This document shows positions 1 to 12,480 of a stretch of DNA of 64,000 nucleotides, piece by piece. Within the stretch, counting starts at the first letter, position 1. The number at the start of each line of letters is the position of its first letter. The position numbers and the translations under genes are program-made. The DNA lies in contig CM061063.1 in assembly GCA_030762895.1 (NCBI GenBank), positions 212,830,667 through 212,894,666 on the forward strand, in the 5' to 3' direction. This DNA comes from Sophora flavescens (Eukaryota > Streptophyta > Magnoliopsida > Fabales > Fabaceae). A model generated the notes under the pieces. The model was not told where the DNA came from. It made no database searches and saw nothing but the letters and a program-made list of their open reading frames with translations.

Positions 1-976
1 GTATTGCCAAATAATCTTGAAAGCTTTCACTTGAAGACACATAGTTCGAAAAGGATTTTTCTCTTGTATAACAATAGTTCACCAAAACCATTTCACCATT
101 TAAAACAATTACTTTAAGTTTAAAGAGCTTTTGGAAAAGAACACCAATCCCTTCATCTTCAAAGCTTATTAAGGTTTTTAATCCTTATAATGGTTGAGCA
201 CAGACGCACGTCTGGCTTAGCAAACTTTCAATCAACAACAGTTTATAACATCAGTTCGATGCTAATATCACAGTTGAAAGCAGTTCATCACATATATGCA
301 TTATATCATTTAGGACAAGTACAGTTCAACATCAGATAATATCATACCAGTTCAAGTACATTAGATAATCAAGTAAGCTCAATTAACATATAACTATCCG
401 ATTAAACACATACACACATGCATACGATTATTGAATATCCCTAGGCAAACTCCCCTTACCTTTGAAGACAAGTAAAGGATCCTCGTCTTAATACTCACAT
501 TAGCTCCAAGAGTGTAACTATCTACTCCATCAAGCAAGCATAGCCGTGTCAAACGTCTCAGAGAGGAAATCCAACAACGCGCAACAACCAAAAATCAAGA
601 AATCAATTTCACATGATCAAACACACATTCTAACTTTATCTAAACACTTAATCTAATTACCAAACAAGGTCATTTTTAAAGAAAATCATGTTTGAAGCTC
701 ACGCTTCCCAATACCCGTTAAGGAAACTTTGTTTTGATTAAAAGATCATGAAAAAGAACTTTGGAAATCATCCATTAAGAGTCCTAATTGCACTAAATCA
801 TAATTAATTTCAGAAAAACATACCCAAATTCAAATAAAATCAAATTGGGGTTTTAGGGCTCCTTATTAAAATTTAGGGAAAACTCAGAATAATGAAATTG
901 GTTTAGGGAAACACAAATTCACAGTCCTAATTTAATAAAACAAGCTTAAATCTTAAGATTAAAATCTGAAATCAGA

Positions 977-994
977 GGGTTAGGGTTAGGGTTT
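977..994 (-). promoter_or_regulatory. telo-box-like (AAACCCTAA) tandem in LTR
   Basis: Two-and-a-half copies of the CCCTAA unit preceded by AAA, in element-sense orientation. The same motif recurs at 9330-9347, 28623-28640, 35667-35684 and 58859-58876, and in a shorter form at 17761-17774. AAACCCTAA telo-boxes are known cis elements in 5' regions of plant translation-related genes. A role here is inferred from its constant place downstream of the pyrimidine tract. Confidence 0.5.
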
Positions 995-1388
995 CAAAAT
1001 CAATTTGGGGATTTACAAAAGAGAAGAGGTTAGAGGTAAAACTTCTTACCCAAGGTGAAGAAGATGGGCTTGTGGTGGTGTTATGGAGGTAGAACGGCGG
1101 CGGCCGTGGTGGAGGGACGGCGGCAGGCGGTGGTACAGTGGCCACACGAACTCTCATGGGACCCCAAACATATATATCTACGAGCCTAGACGTATGATCG
1201 TTGTCTCCTCTTCAAACGGTGGCCGGACGGCGCTACACGACTGCGGGAAGCTCACCCGCGGTGGAGGCGCGCTGTAACAGACATGGACAGCGTCTTCCCC
1301 AGCCCAACGACGAGTGGCTCGACGAGCCGTGCTCAGTGTGACACACGACGGTCGGAGCTCCTCCCTAGCGGTGGTGTGCGGCTGGTGT

Positions 1389-1515
1389 TGAGGAGAGAAG
1401 AAGAAGGATGGAGAGAGGAGGAAGAAGAAAGAAGAAAGAAGAAAGAAGAAGAAAGAAGCAGAGAAAGAAAAGAGAAAATGAGAGAGGCGTCGAGAAAGAG
1501 AGAGAGAAAAGGTTG
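1389..1515 (-). repeat. GA/CT low-complexity tract in LTR
   Basis: An almost pure purine run on the plus strand (GAA, GA and AAAG units). It reads as a CT-rich 5'-leader-like tract on the element's sense strand. Equivalent tracts occur at 9745-9863, 29037-29160, 36065-36190, 17245-17345, 24645-24730 and 58340-58450. Pyrimidine patches are common near plant transcription starts, so this may be the LTR core-promoter or leader zone. That role is inference. Confidence 0.6.
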
Positions 1516-2008
1516 AAAAAGTTAGTTCTTAAACCAGTTACTTAGTGATAGATACAAAATGAGTGATAAATATTAGGCCTAAAATAAACATGTTTTTACT
1601 TTTTAGAATCTAAAAATAAAGATTGATAAGGATATGTTTTCGAAATTCAAATTAGAGTAAAGATTAATAATTGAACTGATCCACTAAGAAAATACTCAGT
1701 CCAAAATTTAATCTCCGATAAATTTCAAACCAAAATATTTTTAACTCTAAAATTAAATAGGACGAGAATATGAAAATGTTTTTCTATTAATCATATTATG
1801 AAAATATTTTTCTGTACTGATATATTAGTGACAATAACATAATTATTGTCTAGTAAGCGTGCATTCACTGAATTGAGTCAGTGCTAACGCACCCAATAAA
1901 ATAATTTGAAGAGAGTAATTTAATTACTCAAACTAAACCACATAACATAATAAATTTAAACATCCTAATAAAATAATTAATCATAGGTGTAAAAACTAGG
2001 GTGTTACA

Positions 2009-2034
2009 TTACTACCCCTCTTAAAAAAAATTTC
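2009..2034 (-). other. E1 polypurine tract
   Basis: Directly beside the 3' LTR. In sense orientation it reads as a T-run followed by AAGAGGGGTAGTAA and then the LTR start TGTAAC. This primes plus-strand DNA synthesis in LTR retrotransposons. The same tract abuts the 3' LTR of E2 and E3, and a close variant abuts that of E4. Confidence 0.8.
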
Positions 2035-3453
2035 GTCCTCGAAATTTCGTAGCTCAAAACTACACAGGATTTTGTAATCACACCTTAACCCTAAAATCTT
2101 ACTTTGTATTCTCATCGCTTCATTCCTTTTATCTATAACTTTATAACAAGATCGATTCTTATACCATTTTATTTATCCTCGAGATTTTTCACTACCACTT
2201 TATCCCCACTACCTTCGATATTTCATCTTAGTCTATTACACTTTCAAGAACAAAATCAACACTATCTTTACCATAACATCAATTAACCTTCTACTCAAGA
2301 GATGCAATCATAGTCTTAGTCCATTTGGGCTTAGTCTACTCTTTTGGTCATACCAAATTCACACTTTTCAAATCTCCAATCAAAACGTCATAACATTCCT
2401 GAAGTGTACATGATATACTTTGCGCCAAAAACCTAAGAAATTCAATCTTATTAAAATTGAATCTTACCACATCCAACATAGTCCGTTCTCTTCTTAATTC
2501 CTCTCGGATCTTTTGCCTACTTCGATTTCATATCCTTCATTTGCCTCTCATTTTCAATTTGGTTCTCAGGCCCCGTTAGTATCCCTAGTTTAAGAAATTT
2601 CCTATGCACCTTTACTCTATTGTCCAAGGAAAATACACAACTCCTAACAATTCCTTTATCTAAAGACATAGCTCTATCACTTATGAAAGGAAATGCTTGT
2701 ATCGTATATGCCCTTATCTTATTTATTTGCAGCCGAGAAAAGAGATTATAAAACAGAGTTTCTCTAAGGCCATAACCCCTAGTAGTTGCACCAAAACAAA
2801 GCCAAGAAATCCAGGTGGACACTCCCTAATGGCAATCTTGGATTTAAAATATCTAGTTTCCACTATGGATCATCAACCACATTTTTACCAAAATAAGTCT
2901 TCAAAGATTATAAACATTTCATCATAGCTTATCACACTCGAAAGACACAATCAAAACTTAATCACTTCTTGCCTCAAAATTTGTCTACTAGCAAAACTTC
3001 TTCAACACCTTATCCTCACAACGAACATCAAGTTCAACCTTAACTCTATCACATATATCAACTTTCCACCCAAAGCACACAATTATAGTCCTAGTTTTCT
3101 TTGAACATATTCCACCACTCCAAATTATATCATGGTCATTCATTTCAATCTTAAAGAATCCATGCAACTACAATCAAAAGGAATCACTTCAGTTTGAATT
3201 ATCCAAAATCATAATTCTTAAACTTTTCTAACAACTTAGTTTCACTCAAGAACTCCTTTTTACTATTTCCGTTCAACTTAAGGAAAACTACCATACATAT
3301 TTTTCCGTTAATCCTTGGACTCACGAAGTCAACATTAACCACAAACATTGATCACTACTCTAATTTCCTTTAATGATACATCTGCCTCGATCATGATAAA
3401 ATCCATCGTAATCGTCTCACTCAACGACGTTGAACTTAAGGGTCCTCATAGTA

Positions 3454-4961
3454 TGTTGTGACTCCGGCAAGTGTACCGGGTCGTCGCAAGTAATAAAAAT
3501 AACACGGTAAGTAAATACCGAGGTCGAACTCAAGGATTGGGGTACCAATTCGACTAATCCGCGGGAAGTCAGATATGTTCGGTCAAGTTACGGAAGAAGG
3601 TGGTTGAGAGAAAGAGAATAATAGCGAAATTCAACTAACAATCTAAATAAACTAATTAACTAAAAATCAGAAAACTAAAATGTCCAAGGTCACAAATCCA
3701 CCTACCCAATATGTACACCCAAGTGATGATGAATCCCTCCCTAAGTTCAATTACAATGTCAACCGGGACCCCTAAATTCTCCTAAATCCACTTCCGTGCT
3801 CATTAGGACGTATTCGATGATTTGAGTTAATTACTTGCTAGGTCTCTTAACCCTAATCTCGAATTCTGTTAATTCGTGTTCCTTATATGGTTGCACCGAT
3901 CTCCTATTCACTCTCGTGCAATATTCGATCGATGATTCTAATTCAAGTTCTAAACGCGAATCGCTGACTAATCCTCATCACGTTAACAAGTCAATCACGC
4001 TAGCATATAATTGACACAATCAAATCAGAATTAGAAAACAAGAATTGAATTAAGGAGAAAGACATACATCATATCGGATTTACATCGCCATGGGTGGCTT
4101 CATCGTTCCCTTGGACGAGGGGATTAGTTCCTCATGCTCATAGACAAGCGATCGGACATAATCTCCATAAGAAAAAGGGAGACGCAGCTCCAAAGAGAAA
4201 AGAAACTACCCTAAACGCTACTCTAAACAGTGGAAAACTGGATGCTAACGATGGATCCCCCCAATTCTGATCTGAACAACCTTTAAATAAGGATTCCTGA
4301 TCTGCGCTCGCTCGCGAGGCGAGCAGCTCTTCGCGAGGCGAGAATTAAAATTGGCGCGCTTTCAATTTGAACTCTCGCGAGGCGAAATTGTGTTCGCGGG
4401 GCGAGTCTGCAATTCAGTGTCTGTGGCCTTCATCACGGCCGGGCCGTGATGGCCTCTGACTTCCAAGTCTTCATTCACTCGCGAGGCGAGATGTCTCTCG
4501 CGGGGCGAGTCTTCAAACCTCAAACTGTTCACGGGCGTGGTCTTCATCACGGCTTGGCCGTGATGGTCTCTGTCTTGCAGGTCTTCATGATTCGCGGGGC
4601 GAGAAGAGTCTCGCGTGGCGAGACAGAAATGTTGACTTTTGCTGCTTTGTTGACCTTCAGTCTCGCGAGGAGAGAATACACTCGCGGGGCGAGTGTCTCC
4701 AGACTTGCAATTTCCACTGCTTTTCAACTTTCCTTCACTCCCGGAGCTTCACTTATTTAACCTGAAACAACAAAAGCACCCACAAGCGTAATTCTATTCA
4801 AAATAACCTAAAAACTACACAAAATACGCAAAAATGAGTCAAAGTCCAACTTAGGAACAAAACAAGGCAAATTTGGGCGAAAACGAGAGTGAACTCGAAT
4901 AAATTGGCACATAAACCCTAGTTCATCTAGTCATAAAACTAGATAAGCCAGAGGCTTATCA
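3454..4961 (+). mobile_element. Solo LTR of a second family, 1508 bp
   Basis: Comparison with the uninterrupted E3 internal region (near 31190) shows an exact insertion. It has a TG...CA ends structure and is flanked by the 5-bp duplication TAGTA at 3449-3453 and 4962-4966. TG/CA ends with a 5-bp duplication and no coding capacity fit a solo LTR. Its middle (4310-4700) repeats short motifs of the type TCGCGAGGCGAG and TCGCGGGGCGAG, plus a palindrome around GGCCGGGCCG. A partial relative lies at 14630-15719. The lineage is not identified. Confidence 0.8.
4310..4710. repeat. Repeated CGCGRGGCGAG motifs inside solo LTR
   Basis: About ten degenerate copies of a 12-base GC-rich motif (TCGCGAGGCGAG, TCGCGGGGCGAG) are scattered over 400 bp on both strands. 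Two copies of a CATCACGGC...GCCGTGATG dyad lie between them. The relative at 14690-14870 keeps versions such as CTCGCCCCGCGA. The motif density is unlike the AT-rich flanks. Its function is unknown. Confidence 0.7.
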
Positions 4962-6731
4962 TAGTACCATTCACATTTATACACTAACGAAACTCCTATC
5001 AACTCTGGTTCGTCCTACCATAGAGATGACAAAAACTTAGGTACCACACTATCTTCCAACTAACCTGCTAAGGATAGGTCATCTCCTTACTTATCCATCC
5101 CACTGAGGATGATCAGTTGGACTTAGTCTCAACTTAGTCCTTAACACTTATAGTAAACTTAGCCGATACACATTGATAAACTTCCGTTTTTCATCTGAAA
5201 CAACACTAAAAGATACTCCATGAAGTCTAAACAATTCTCTGATACTTGATACACTATTCGGTTCACTAAATCTGCTTGTGGATCTTAACTCGTAAGAAGA
5301 TGTAAACTTCACCAGTCGATCAACGATCACTTGAATTCAAACAAGACTCATACAGGTCTTTAGAAAACTCATAACAAAGATTGAAGGTATGCCAACATCT
5401 TAACAAGGAAGGTCTCAATTGTTAAACTATCAATTTTTCATTGTACTCGAATAACTCTGACATCTTGATGTGGAGATACCTAACTCATGACTGATGAGAT
5501 AGGTCACACATCGACAACATTTGGAGAATACATAGAACTACAATGATCAAAGACGAAAAGTACGTTCGAACTGCAGTAAGACAAGACCTTGGTGATCATA
5601 AAAGAATTTCTCAAGAGAAGAAATTTTTCTGGATTTCACTTCCACGTAAGCATAGAAAAGAATTTCATTAATTTGAAGGATATCGGAACATCCCGTATGG
5701 AAAAAGATCATTCCATCAGGTTCGTGGATGTAAAAATGCATGATCAATACACATTTACAAACATGAATCTAATAAAGTTCATTCTTCCACAAGAATCTTC
5801 CAACGGATTCAAAGAATCAAGGGGTGAATAATGTCTAATCCCAAGAGGATTAATTCTTATTCTTAATACAAAGAATTTACAAAATGATGACTTTTACCTC
5901 TATCAAAATAGAAGTGACGAAACTGAGTTTCACCAAGAAACTTCTGCTATCACGAAATTATTTGTGTTATAATTCAAGAAATAGTCATAACCACTTCTCT
6001 CCACAAAATGTGAAAGTATCTAGACCAATGAATTCCGATAAATCAATTCACTCAAATGTCTAATACATCGAGGATTATTTAGAAGTGTGAGTACGACTTC
6101 TCACAAACAAAGAAATGAATAACTGGAAATTAATGAATTAGCATAACTAATTCAGGAGTCCTGACAGATTTCAAATTAAGGTCAGAAAATACTTGTTCAT
6201 AATTCATCCTTTACTTAGTTGTCAGGAATCCAGACGGTGACACGAGCCCTCACACAACATTGGTGCTTCACAAGGAAAACACTCGGTCTAACAAACGGTT
6301 CAGACCACCGATCTTTCAGTTGAATCGAGTCGTCAAACTCGTTTCAACCTTGTAGGCAACATCCTACACAAAGCGACAGAGATTCGACCGCATCCAGAAA
6401 CTAGATTAATCAAAAATCAATGTCCTTTGCTAACCATAAACCTAGAATATTTCCAGGGAACACTCCCGGAAAAATCCTTTTACACAAACATCTTGTTTCG
6501 AATGTCTGACACGATTCGCAAGAATAATCGAATGTCATATCCGAACCCAAGTAACATTCAAGATCTACGGTATCCCGGGACATAAAGCCCTTGGAAAACC
6601 ATCAAGAAAACATATACTTGTGCGTCAACACACATTGCTTCAACAAGAAGCAATTCAAACAAGAGCCAACCAGAGATCACACAACAAAACTTAACAGACC
6701 TATTCCCCAAAGATCCCGAAAGACTCGACCA

Positions 6732-6743
6732 GCTCTGATACCA
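6732..6743 (-). other. E1 primer-binding site
   Basis: In sense orientation this reads TGGTATCAGAGC, complementary to the 3' end of plant initiator tRNA-Met. It lies three bases inside the 5' LTR boundary at 6747. The same 12 bases occur in E2 and E3. Confidence 0.9.
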
Positions 6744-6746
6744 CCT

Positions 6747-9700
6747 TGTAAACGCCCTCCCTCAAGGGCATTACTTACGTAACACATGCGGAATTTAAAT
6801 TAAAAGATAATTTACTGGTGCTTTCGGAAAATAACTTATATAAGTACATAAGTGTCTGAAATTGGGTGTAAAATTTTTTGTCACGACTCCATACCTAAGC
6901 CTTAATCGACACACAAACTTACTATCATAGCTTGCCTTAAAGGATATACTTAAATACAAGATAGTAGTTTTACAAAATTTTCGACAGAGTCTCCTCTGTA
7001 ATTCGGACATCCCAGATAAAATAACACCTGTTAAAATAATTACATTTTCACTTGTAATTCCGATTACACCAAATTCAACCAGGCATCAATACATAAGAAT
7101 AATAGTTATAGCCATAAGCTTTACAAGACCAAAAGAAATAGATTAGATTTTCATTCAAAAGATATGCTCTCCGAGCTATAGACATTCCATTTTAAAATAA
7201 AGGCTCGCTGAGCCAAACTCATACATACTATCCAAAATAATCTAAGTCTCAACCCTAAGCTGGTCGTCCTAAAAATTATTCCTCAAGTAATACCTCATCA
7301 AGCAACGAGATCTAAGTCTCTGAGTGACTTAGAAAGACTCCTCTGCACCATCTTTGTTAAAGTACCCAGGGTACAATAGCAAACCAGAAGAAACCTGATA
7401 TGTTTGTAAGGGTGAGATACCGACAAATGGATATATCACACAACAACCATATACGTGATACATACATCACATAATCATATAAGCAGTTAAATCATGCTTA
7501 CATGTAACATAACAGTGTTATATCAAAGGGTCTCAAACCCGCACAGTCAATCTTTTGAAAATATGCATGACACTTCAATCATCAGGCTCTAACTTAATCT
7601 CATGAGATATCAACACCGTTTTTTACTGGAGAAGAATTAGAGTTGGTCAAGCTCTAGCCCATCGGGCAGTTGCCCCCTTACCCTCATGCATTAAGGTCTC
7701 AGGACGGGCAACGTCACATGTGCCTCTTCACTCGGTTTACATGGACAGACTCCCAGATACCACCTTGTATATGATATATTCATCAATAGCACGTCTGCTT
7801 GGGGAAATGCACATGAGAAAATATTTTATTTAAAAGGATTTCTTTGTGTTCATTCTTTTCACTGTCGCTGCTCAAAGCTAACGACTTAATCATCATTTCC
7901 CCATCACTTGAAAACTCGAAGCATAGGACTCATAGTCCGAATACTCAATCACAATGCCCTGCATCATGACGTGAGTCAAGGGTTGTGGTCATAGAAAACA
8001 ACCTTCACCTTTAATCATATTCATCACACGCGGTTAGAATACACGACCCAACACAGTAGCGATTAGGACCTAAGTCCATAACATCATAACCAGGACTCGT
8101 AGTCCCGAATTCACACTGATTCAAGATCACGTGCGCATCCTTTGAATGCTAGAGGCGACGTCTCGCGTACTAGATTCTCTTTCTTAAGTACTTATTTTTC
8201 GTTTCGGTGAAAAGCAAATTCAAAACCGAATCCTCGATAACCTATCCAGGTTATCGGAAAGTTTCCAAAATATTTAGGAAAACCTTTTCTTTGAAAATCT
8301 TTTATAAAGCATCTTTGAAATTCTTTTATCTTTGAAATATTTCCCCCAATAGGGTATTGCCAAATAATCTTGAAAGTTTTCACTTGAAGACACATAGTTC
8401 GAAAAGGATTTTTCTCTTGTATAACAATAGTTCACCAAAACCATTTCAACATTTAAAACAAGTACTTTAAGTTTAAAGAGCTTTTGGAAAAGAACACCAA
8501 TCCCTTCATCTTCAAAGCTTATTAAGGTTTTTAATCCTTATAATGGTTGAGCACAGACGCACGTCTGGCTTAGCAAACTTTCAATCAACAACAGTATATA
8601 ACATCAGTTCAACGCTAATATCACAGTTGAAAGTAATTCATCACATATATGCATTATATCATTTAGAACAAGTACAGTTCAACATCAGATAATAGCATAC
8701 CAGTTCAAGTACATTAGATAATCAAGTAAGCTCAATTAACATATAACTATCCAGTTAAACACATACACACATGCATACAGTTATTGAATATCCCTAGGCA
8801 AACTCCCCTTACCTTTGAAGACAAGTAAAGGATCCTCGTCTTAATACTCACATTAGCTCCAAGAGTGTAACTATCTACTCCATCAAGCAAGCATAGCCGT
8901 GTCAAACGTCTCAGAGAGGAAATCCAACAACACGCAACAACCAAAAATCAAGAAATCAATTTCACATGATCAAACGCACATTCTAACTTTATCTAAACAC
9001 TTAATCTAATTACCAAACAAGGTTATTTTTAAAGAAAATCATGTTTGAAGCTCACGCTTCCCAATACCCTTTAAGGAAACTTTGTTTTGATTAAAAGATC
9101 ATGAAAAAGAACTTTGGAAATCATCCATTAAGAGTCCTAACTGCACTAAATCATAATTAATTTCACAAAAACATACCCAAATTCAAATAAAATCAAATTG
9201 GGGTTTTAGGGCTCCTTATTAAAATTTAGGGAAAACTCAGAATAATGAAATTGGTTTAGGGAAACACAAATTCACAGTCCTAATTTCATAAAACAAGCTT
9301 AAATCTTAAAATTAAAATCTGAAATCAGAGGGTTAGGGTTAGGGTTTCAAAATCAATTTGGGGATTTACAAAAGAGAAGAGGTTAGAGGTAAAACTCTTA
9401 CCCAAGGTGAAGAAGATGGGCTTGTGGTGGTGCTGTGGAGGTAGAACGGCGGCGGCCGTGGTGGAGGGACGGCGGCAGGCGGTGGTACAGTGGCCACACG
9501 AACTCTCATGGGACCCAAAACATACAGATCTACGAGCCTAGACGTATGATCGGTGTCTCCCCTTCAAACGGTGACCGGACGGCGCTACACGACGGCGGGA
9601 AGCTCACCCGCGGTGGAGGCGCGCTGTAACAGACAGGGACAGCGTCTTCCCCAGCCCAGCGGCGAGTGGCTCGACGAGCCGTGCTCCAAGCGTGACACAC

Positions 9701-10360
9701 GACGGTCGGAGCTCCTCCCTAGCGGTGGTGTGCGGCTGGTGTTGAGGAGAGAAGAAGAAGGATCGAGAGAGGAGGAAGAAGAAAAAGAAAGAAGAAAGAA
9801 GAAGAAAGAAGCAGAGAAAGAAAAGAGAAAATGAGAGAGGCGTCGAGAAAGAGAGAGAGAAAAGGTTGAAAAAGTTAGTTTTTAAACTAATTACTTAGTG
9901 ATAGGTACAAAATGAGTGATAAATATTAGGCCTAAAATAAACATGTTTTTACTTTTTAGAATCTAAAAATAAAGATTGATAAGGATATGTTTTCGAAATT
10001 AAAATTAGAGTAAAGATTAATAATTGAATCGATCCACTAAGAAAATACTCACCCAAAATTTAATCTCCGATAAATGTCAAACCAAAATATTTTTAACTCT
10101 AAAATTAAATAGGACGAGAATATGAAAATGTTTTTCTATTAATCATATTATGAAAATATTTTTCTGTACTGATATATTAGTGACAATAACATAATTATTG
10201 TCTAGTAAGCGTGCATTCACTGAATTGAGTCAGTGCTAACGCACCCAATAAAATAATTTGAAGAGAGTAATTTAATTACTCAAACTAAACCACATAACAT
10301 AATAAATTTAAACATCCTAATAAAATAATTAATCATAGGTGTAAAAACTAGGGTGTTACA
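6747..10360 (-). repeat. E1 5' LTR
   Basis: A complete LTR of 3614 bp, from TGTAAACGCCC at 6747 to GGGTGTTACA at 10360 in plus-strand view. Its GC-rich module (about 9425-9740) is nearly the same as that of the E1 3' LTR but differs from those of E2, E3 and the solo LTR. The base after 10360 begins foreign sequence (GCCAA...), presumably one half of the target duplication. The other half would lie left of the window. Confidence 0.88.
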
Positions 10361-10374
10361 GCCAACATAACAAC

Positions 10375-10790
10375 ACATTCCCCTTTGGGCAGAATGTCCA
10401 ACCAAGGTCGCAACCGCAGTAAGAACCTCAGATGAATTAATAAATGATTATACACTAGGTTCGGAAAATTGTCTCCTTTGGGCTGACAAATCCCCTAGAC
10501 CAATGCACCTTCATTAACTTCATCCACAATCTTTGATAATGAGTTACTCAATTAGCATACACTGGGTTGGAAATGTATCCCCTTTGGGCAGACAAACCTC
10601 CTAGATCAGTGCACCTCCAATAACTTTATCCACAATCATCGATAATGAGTTACTCAATCAGCATACATTGGGTTTAGAAATATATCCCCTTTGGGCAGAC
10701 AGATCTCCTGGACTAGTGCACCTCCAATAACTTTATCTCAAATCAGCTTCTAATCATGACACACAATAACCCCTTTTGGGAAGGTAATTA
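10375..10790. repeat. ~110-bp tandem sub-repeats with CCCCTTTGGGCAGA
   Basis: At least three imperfect units each carry a CCCTTTGGG[C]AGACA core followed by a phrase about dates such as TAACTTTATCCACAATC and GATAATGAGTTACTCAAT. Unit spacing is about 110 bp. Related units return at 12140-12420, supporting a larger duplication of this block. Confidence 0.7.
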
Positions 10791-11592
10791 CACATAGCAA
10801 CTAGAATCATTCCTCTAATGATAAAAAGAAACCCCACCAATTAATAATGAGTAATCCCACTTTGGCGGTAATTACCCATTATAATCAATGAAATACTTTT
10901 ACCAAGGAATCAATTTCTCTTGCCTTCAACCATGATATATTCCACAAGAAGGCGCATCAACAATAATATAAACACCTCTACTGATCATGAATTTAAATCC
11001 AATAGCATTCCATAAGTTTTGCACATACAACAATCCAAATAAGAGCTCACAATTAAGTAAATTGACACTTTAAAACATATGATATAGGCTAAAAGTATTA
11101 ACTTTCATAACATCAGCCAACTACACAATACCATGCACATATATAGATTATGGTATATTCTCTTTCCAGTATATTATTTTCTTAATATCAGCTAGAAGAA
11201 TAAATAAACTAGATCCCTTTTTTAATATAGATATTTACACAGCGGAAAATATAAACAGTATACCAATATCACATTTAAATAATGGATCTCATTTCAAGAG
11301 GAAGCACTTAAAATAGCTCACGCATGCTCCCCACAATCTTCAATTTAATCATAGTAATAACCATGAAAGGTTATAACATAATATAAAAAATCAAATTCTC
11401 AAAAGGAAACAAAATATGTGCATAAGTACCAATTTAACCATCCAATGGATATTCAAGGCATAATTATTCAAGGTTTTCCAAAATAGATATTATCTCACTT
11501 GTGATATCACATAAACACACTTGTTGTATTTATCATGCAAAATATATTTCCAAATTTATATAATTTATATCACTCATGGAGAGCACAAATCC

Positions 11593-11596
<4 letters not shown>

Positions 11597-11623
<27 letters not shown>
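11597..11623. repeat. TA microsatellite
   Basis: A run of alternating A and T of about 26 bases inside the partial LTR-like repeat. A similar short run is at 14327-14347. Confidence 0.9.
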
Positions 11624-11631
<8 letters not shown>

Positions 11632-12124
11632 TATTTTTCCAAATCTTTCAAATAATTGAGTGACAATAATCACCATTAATGAAAAAATAATATGATTGTG
11701 TACTAGAAATAATTTTCCAAAATCATGCCAATAAAGGAGCCCAATAATTTCCATGTCACAACATTCTAAAAGAATGTCACGTTCTTGTATATAAATACAT
11801 ATACAATACTTCAATGGCAAGAAAAAAATATATTTTATAACTAACCTCCGAGACCATGTCACTCAGCAACTTTATATAACTTTTCAAATGACTTAAAATC
11901 AAACGTTAGATAACAATAACAGAACTCATATCAAATATCAACAATTCCTAAAGAGAAAATCAAGTCTTGCTTCCACTTGTTATAGTTTAAGCCAATCACA
12001 AAATTCAATTGAAACAAAACAATTGTTCACGGAGAAAAAAGTCACTGCTAAGACAAAATACGAATGCATTAGAACAAATATTACAGCAAGATATAGCCCA
12101 AATAAAAGATGCTATCACAATGAG

Positions 12125-12480
12125 GCCAATAAAATAATACATTCCCCTTTAGGCAGAATGCACAAACCAAGGTAACAATCAAGGTCAAAACCTCATATGA
12201 GTTAATCAATGAGTACACACTGAGTTCAAAAAGTTGTCCCCTTTGGGCAGACAAATTCCATAACCCAATGCATTCCCCCATTAACTCCATCCCCGTGAAC
12301 TTCCAATTATAACACGCAACAACCCCCTTTGGGCAGGTAAATGCATGTAATGATTAAAAGCATTACACAAATTACAAAGAAATTTCCATCGATTGAAATA
12401 GGTGGTCCCACTTTGGTGGTGACGACCCATAATAACTAATGAAAACTCTTGCACAGGAATCACTTTTCTCTTGCCCAAAC
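12125..12480. repeat. Second copy of the 10361-10930 block
   Basis: The order of landmarks matches the block starting at 10361: CATTCCCCTTT.GGCAGAATG, then a CCAAGGT phrase, then ...CCCTTTGGGCAGACAAAT, then TCCCACTTTGG.GGT. The offset is about 1.76 kb, so this is an internal direct duplication of the repeat. Divergence by eye is clearly larger than between the E1 LTRs. Confidence 0.65.

Larger units (their letters stand above)
1..2008 (-). repeat. E1 3' LTR (partial)
   Basis: The LTR terminus GGGTGTTACA (plus-strand view) ends at 2008 and is followed directly by the reverse complement of the polypurine tract. In sense orientation the LTR holds, in order, a pyrimidine-rich tract (complement of 1389-1515), a GC-rich module (about 1075-1385), a telo-box (977-994) and an exon-like stretch ending in a CAAAGGTAAG donor-like site near 470. 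The short frames here are not conserved as proteins. The other end of the LTR lies outside the window. Confidence 0.88.
2035..6731 (-). mobile_element. E1 internal region, non-coding, with one insertion
   Basis: This aligns by eye with the internal regions of E3 (29653-32929) and, inverted, E2 (20539-24137). Its longest open frame (2517-2822, minus, 101 codons) has a same-length partner in E3 at 30251-30556. About a quarter of residues differ, so there is no sign of protein constraint. A second shared frame (5547-5747, minus) is also short. I could not find reverse-transcriptase, integrase, protease or zinc-knuckle motifs. About 80 bp present in E3 near 29905-29990 is missing here. Confidence 0.75.
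1..10360 (-). mobile_element. E1: LARD-like LTR retrotransposon, left end outside window
   Basis: Read on the minus strand this is a 5' LTR (10360-6747), a primer-binding site, a non-coding internal region and a 3' LTR that runs off the window at position 1. The parts of the two LTRs that can be compared (1-2008 and about 8354-10360) have almost the same length. They differ at only a few bases in the first 200 I aligned by eye, so the insertion is fairly recent. No gag-pol motif is present in any frame of the internal region. Without a 1508-bp insertion and its 5-bp target duplication, the internal region is about 3.2 kb, as in E3. Large LTRs around a short conserved non-coding core are what LARDs look like. 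The partner family is inferred to be Ty3/gypsy from PBS and PPT style. Confidence 0.85.

Noticed and set aside
394..591. Repeated small frame (also 8747-8944, 35068-35280, 48890-49087) that could be a conserved LTR peptide
   Set aside because: It recurs because it is part of the LTR repeat. It spans the CAAAGGTAAG donor-like site and its ends vary between copies, so conservation at the protein level is not supported.
977..994. Interstitial telomere repeat
   Set aside because: Only two to three units, at the same place in every LTR copy. It is a fixed LTR motif of telo-box type, not a telomere remnant.
2517..2822. 101-codon frame shared at equal length by E1 (minus) and E3 (30251-30556, minus), possible small conserved protein
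   Set aside because: About a quarter of residues differ between two recently related elements, the E2 equivalent is broken by stops, and no known domain is visible. That is what neutral drift gives.
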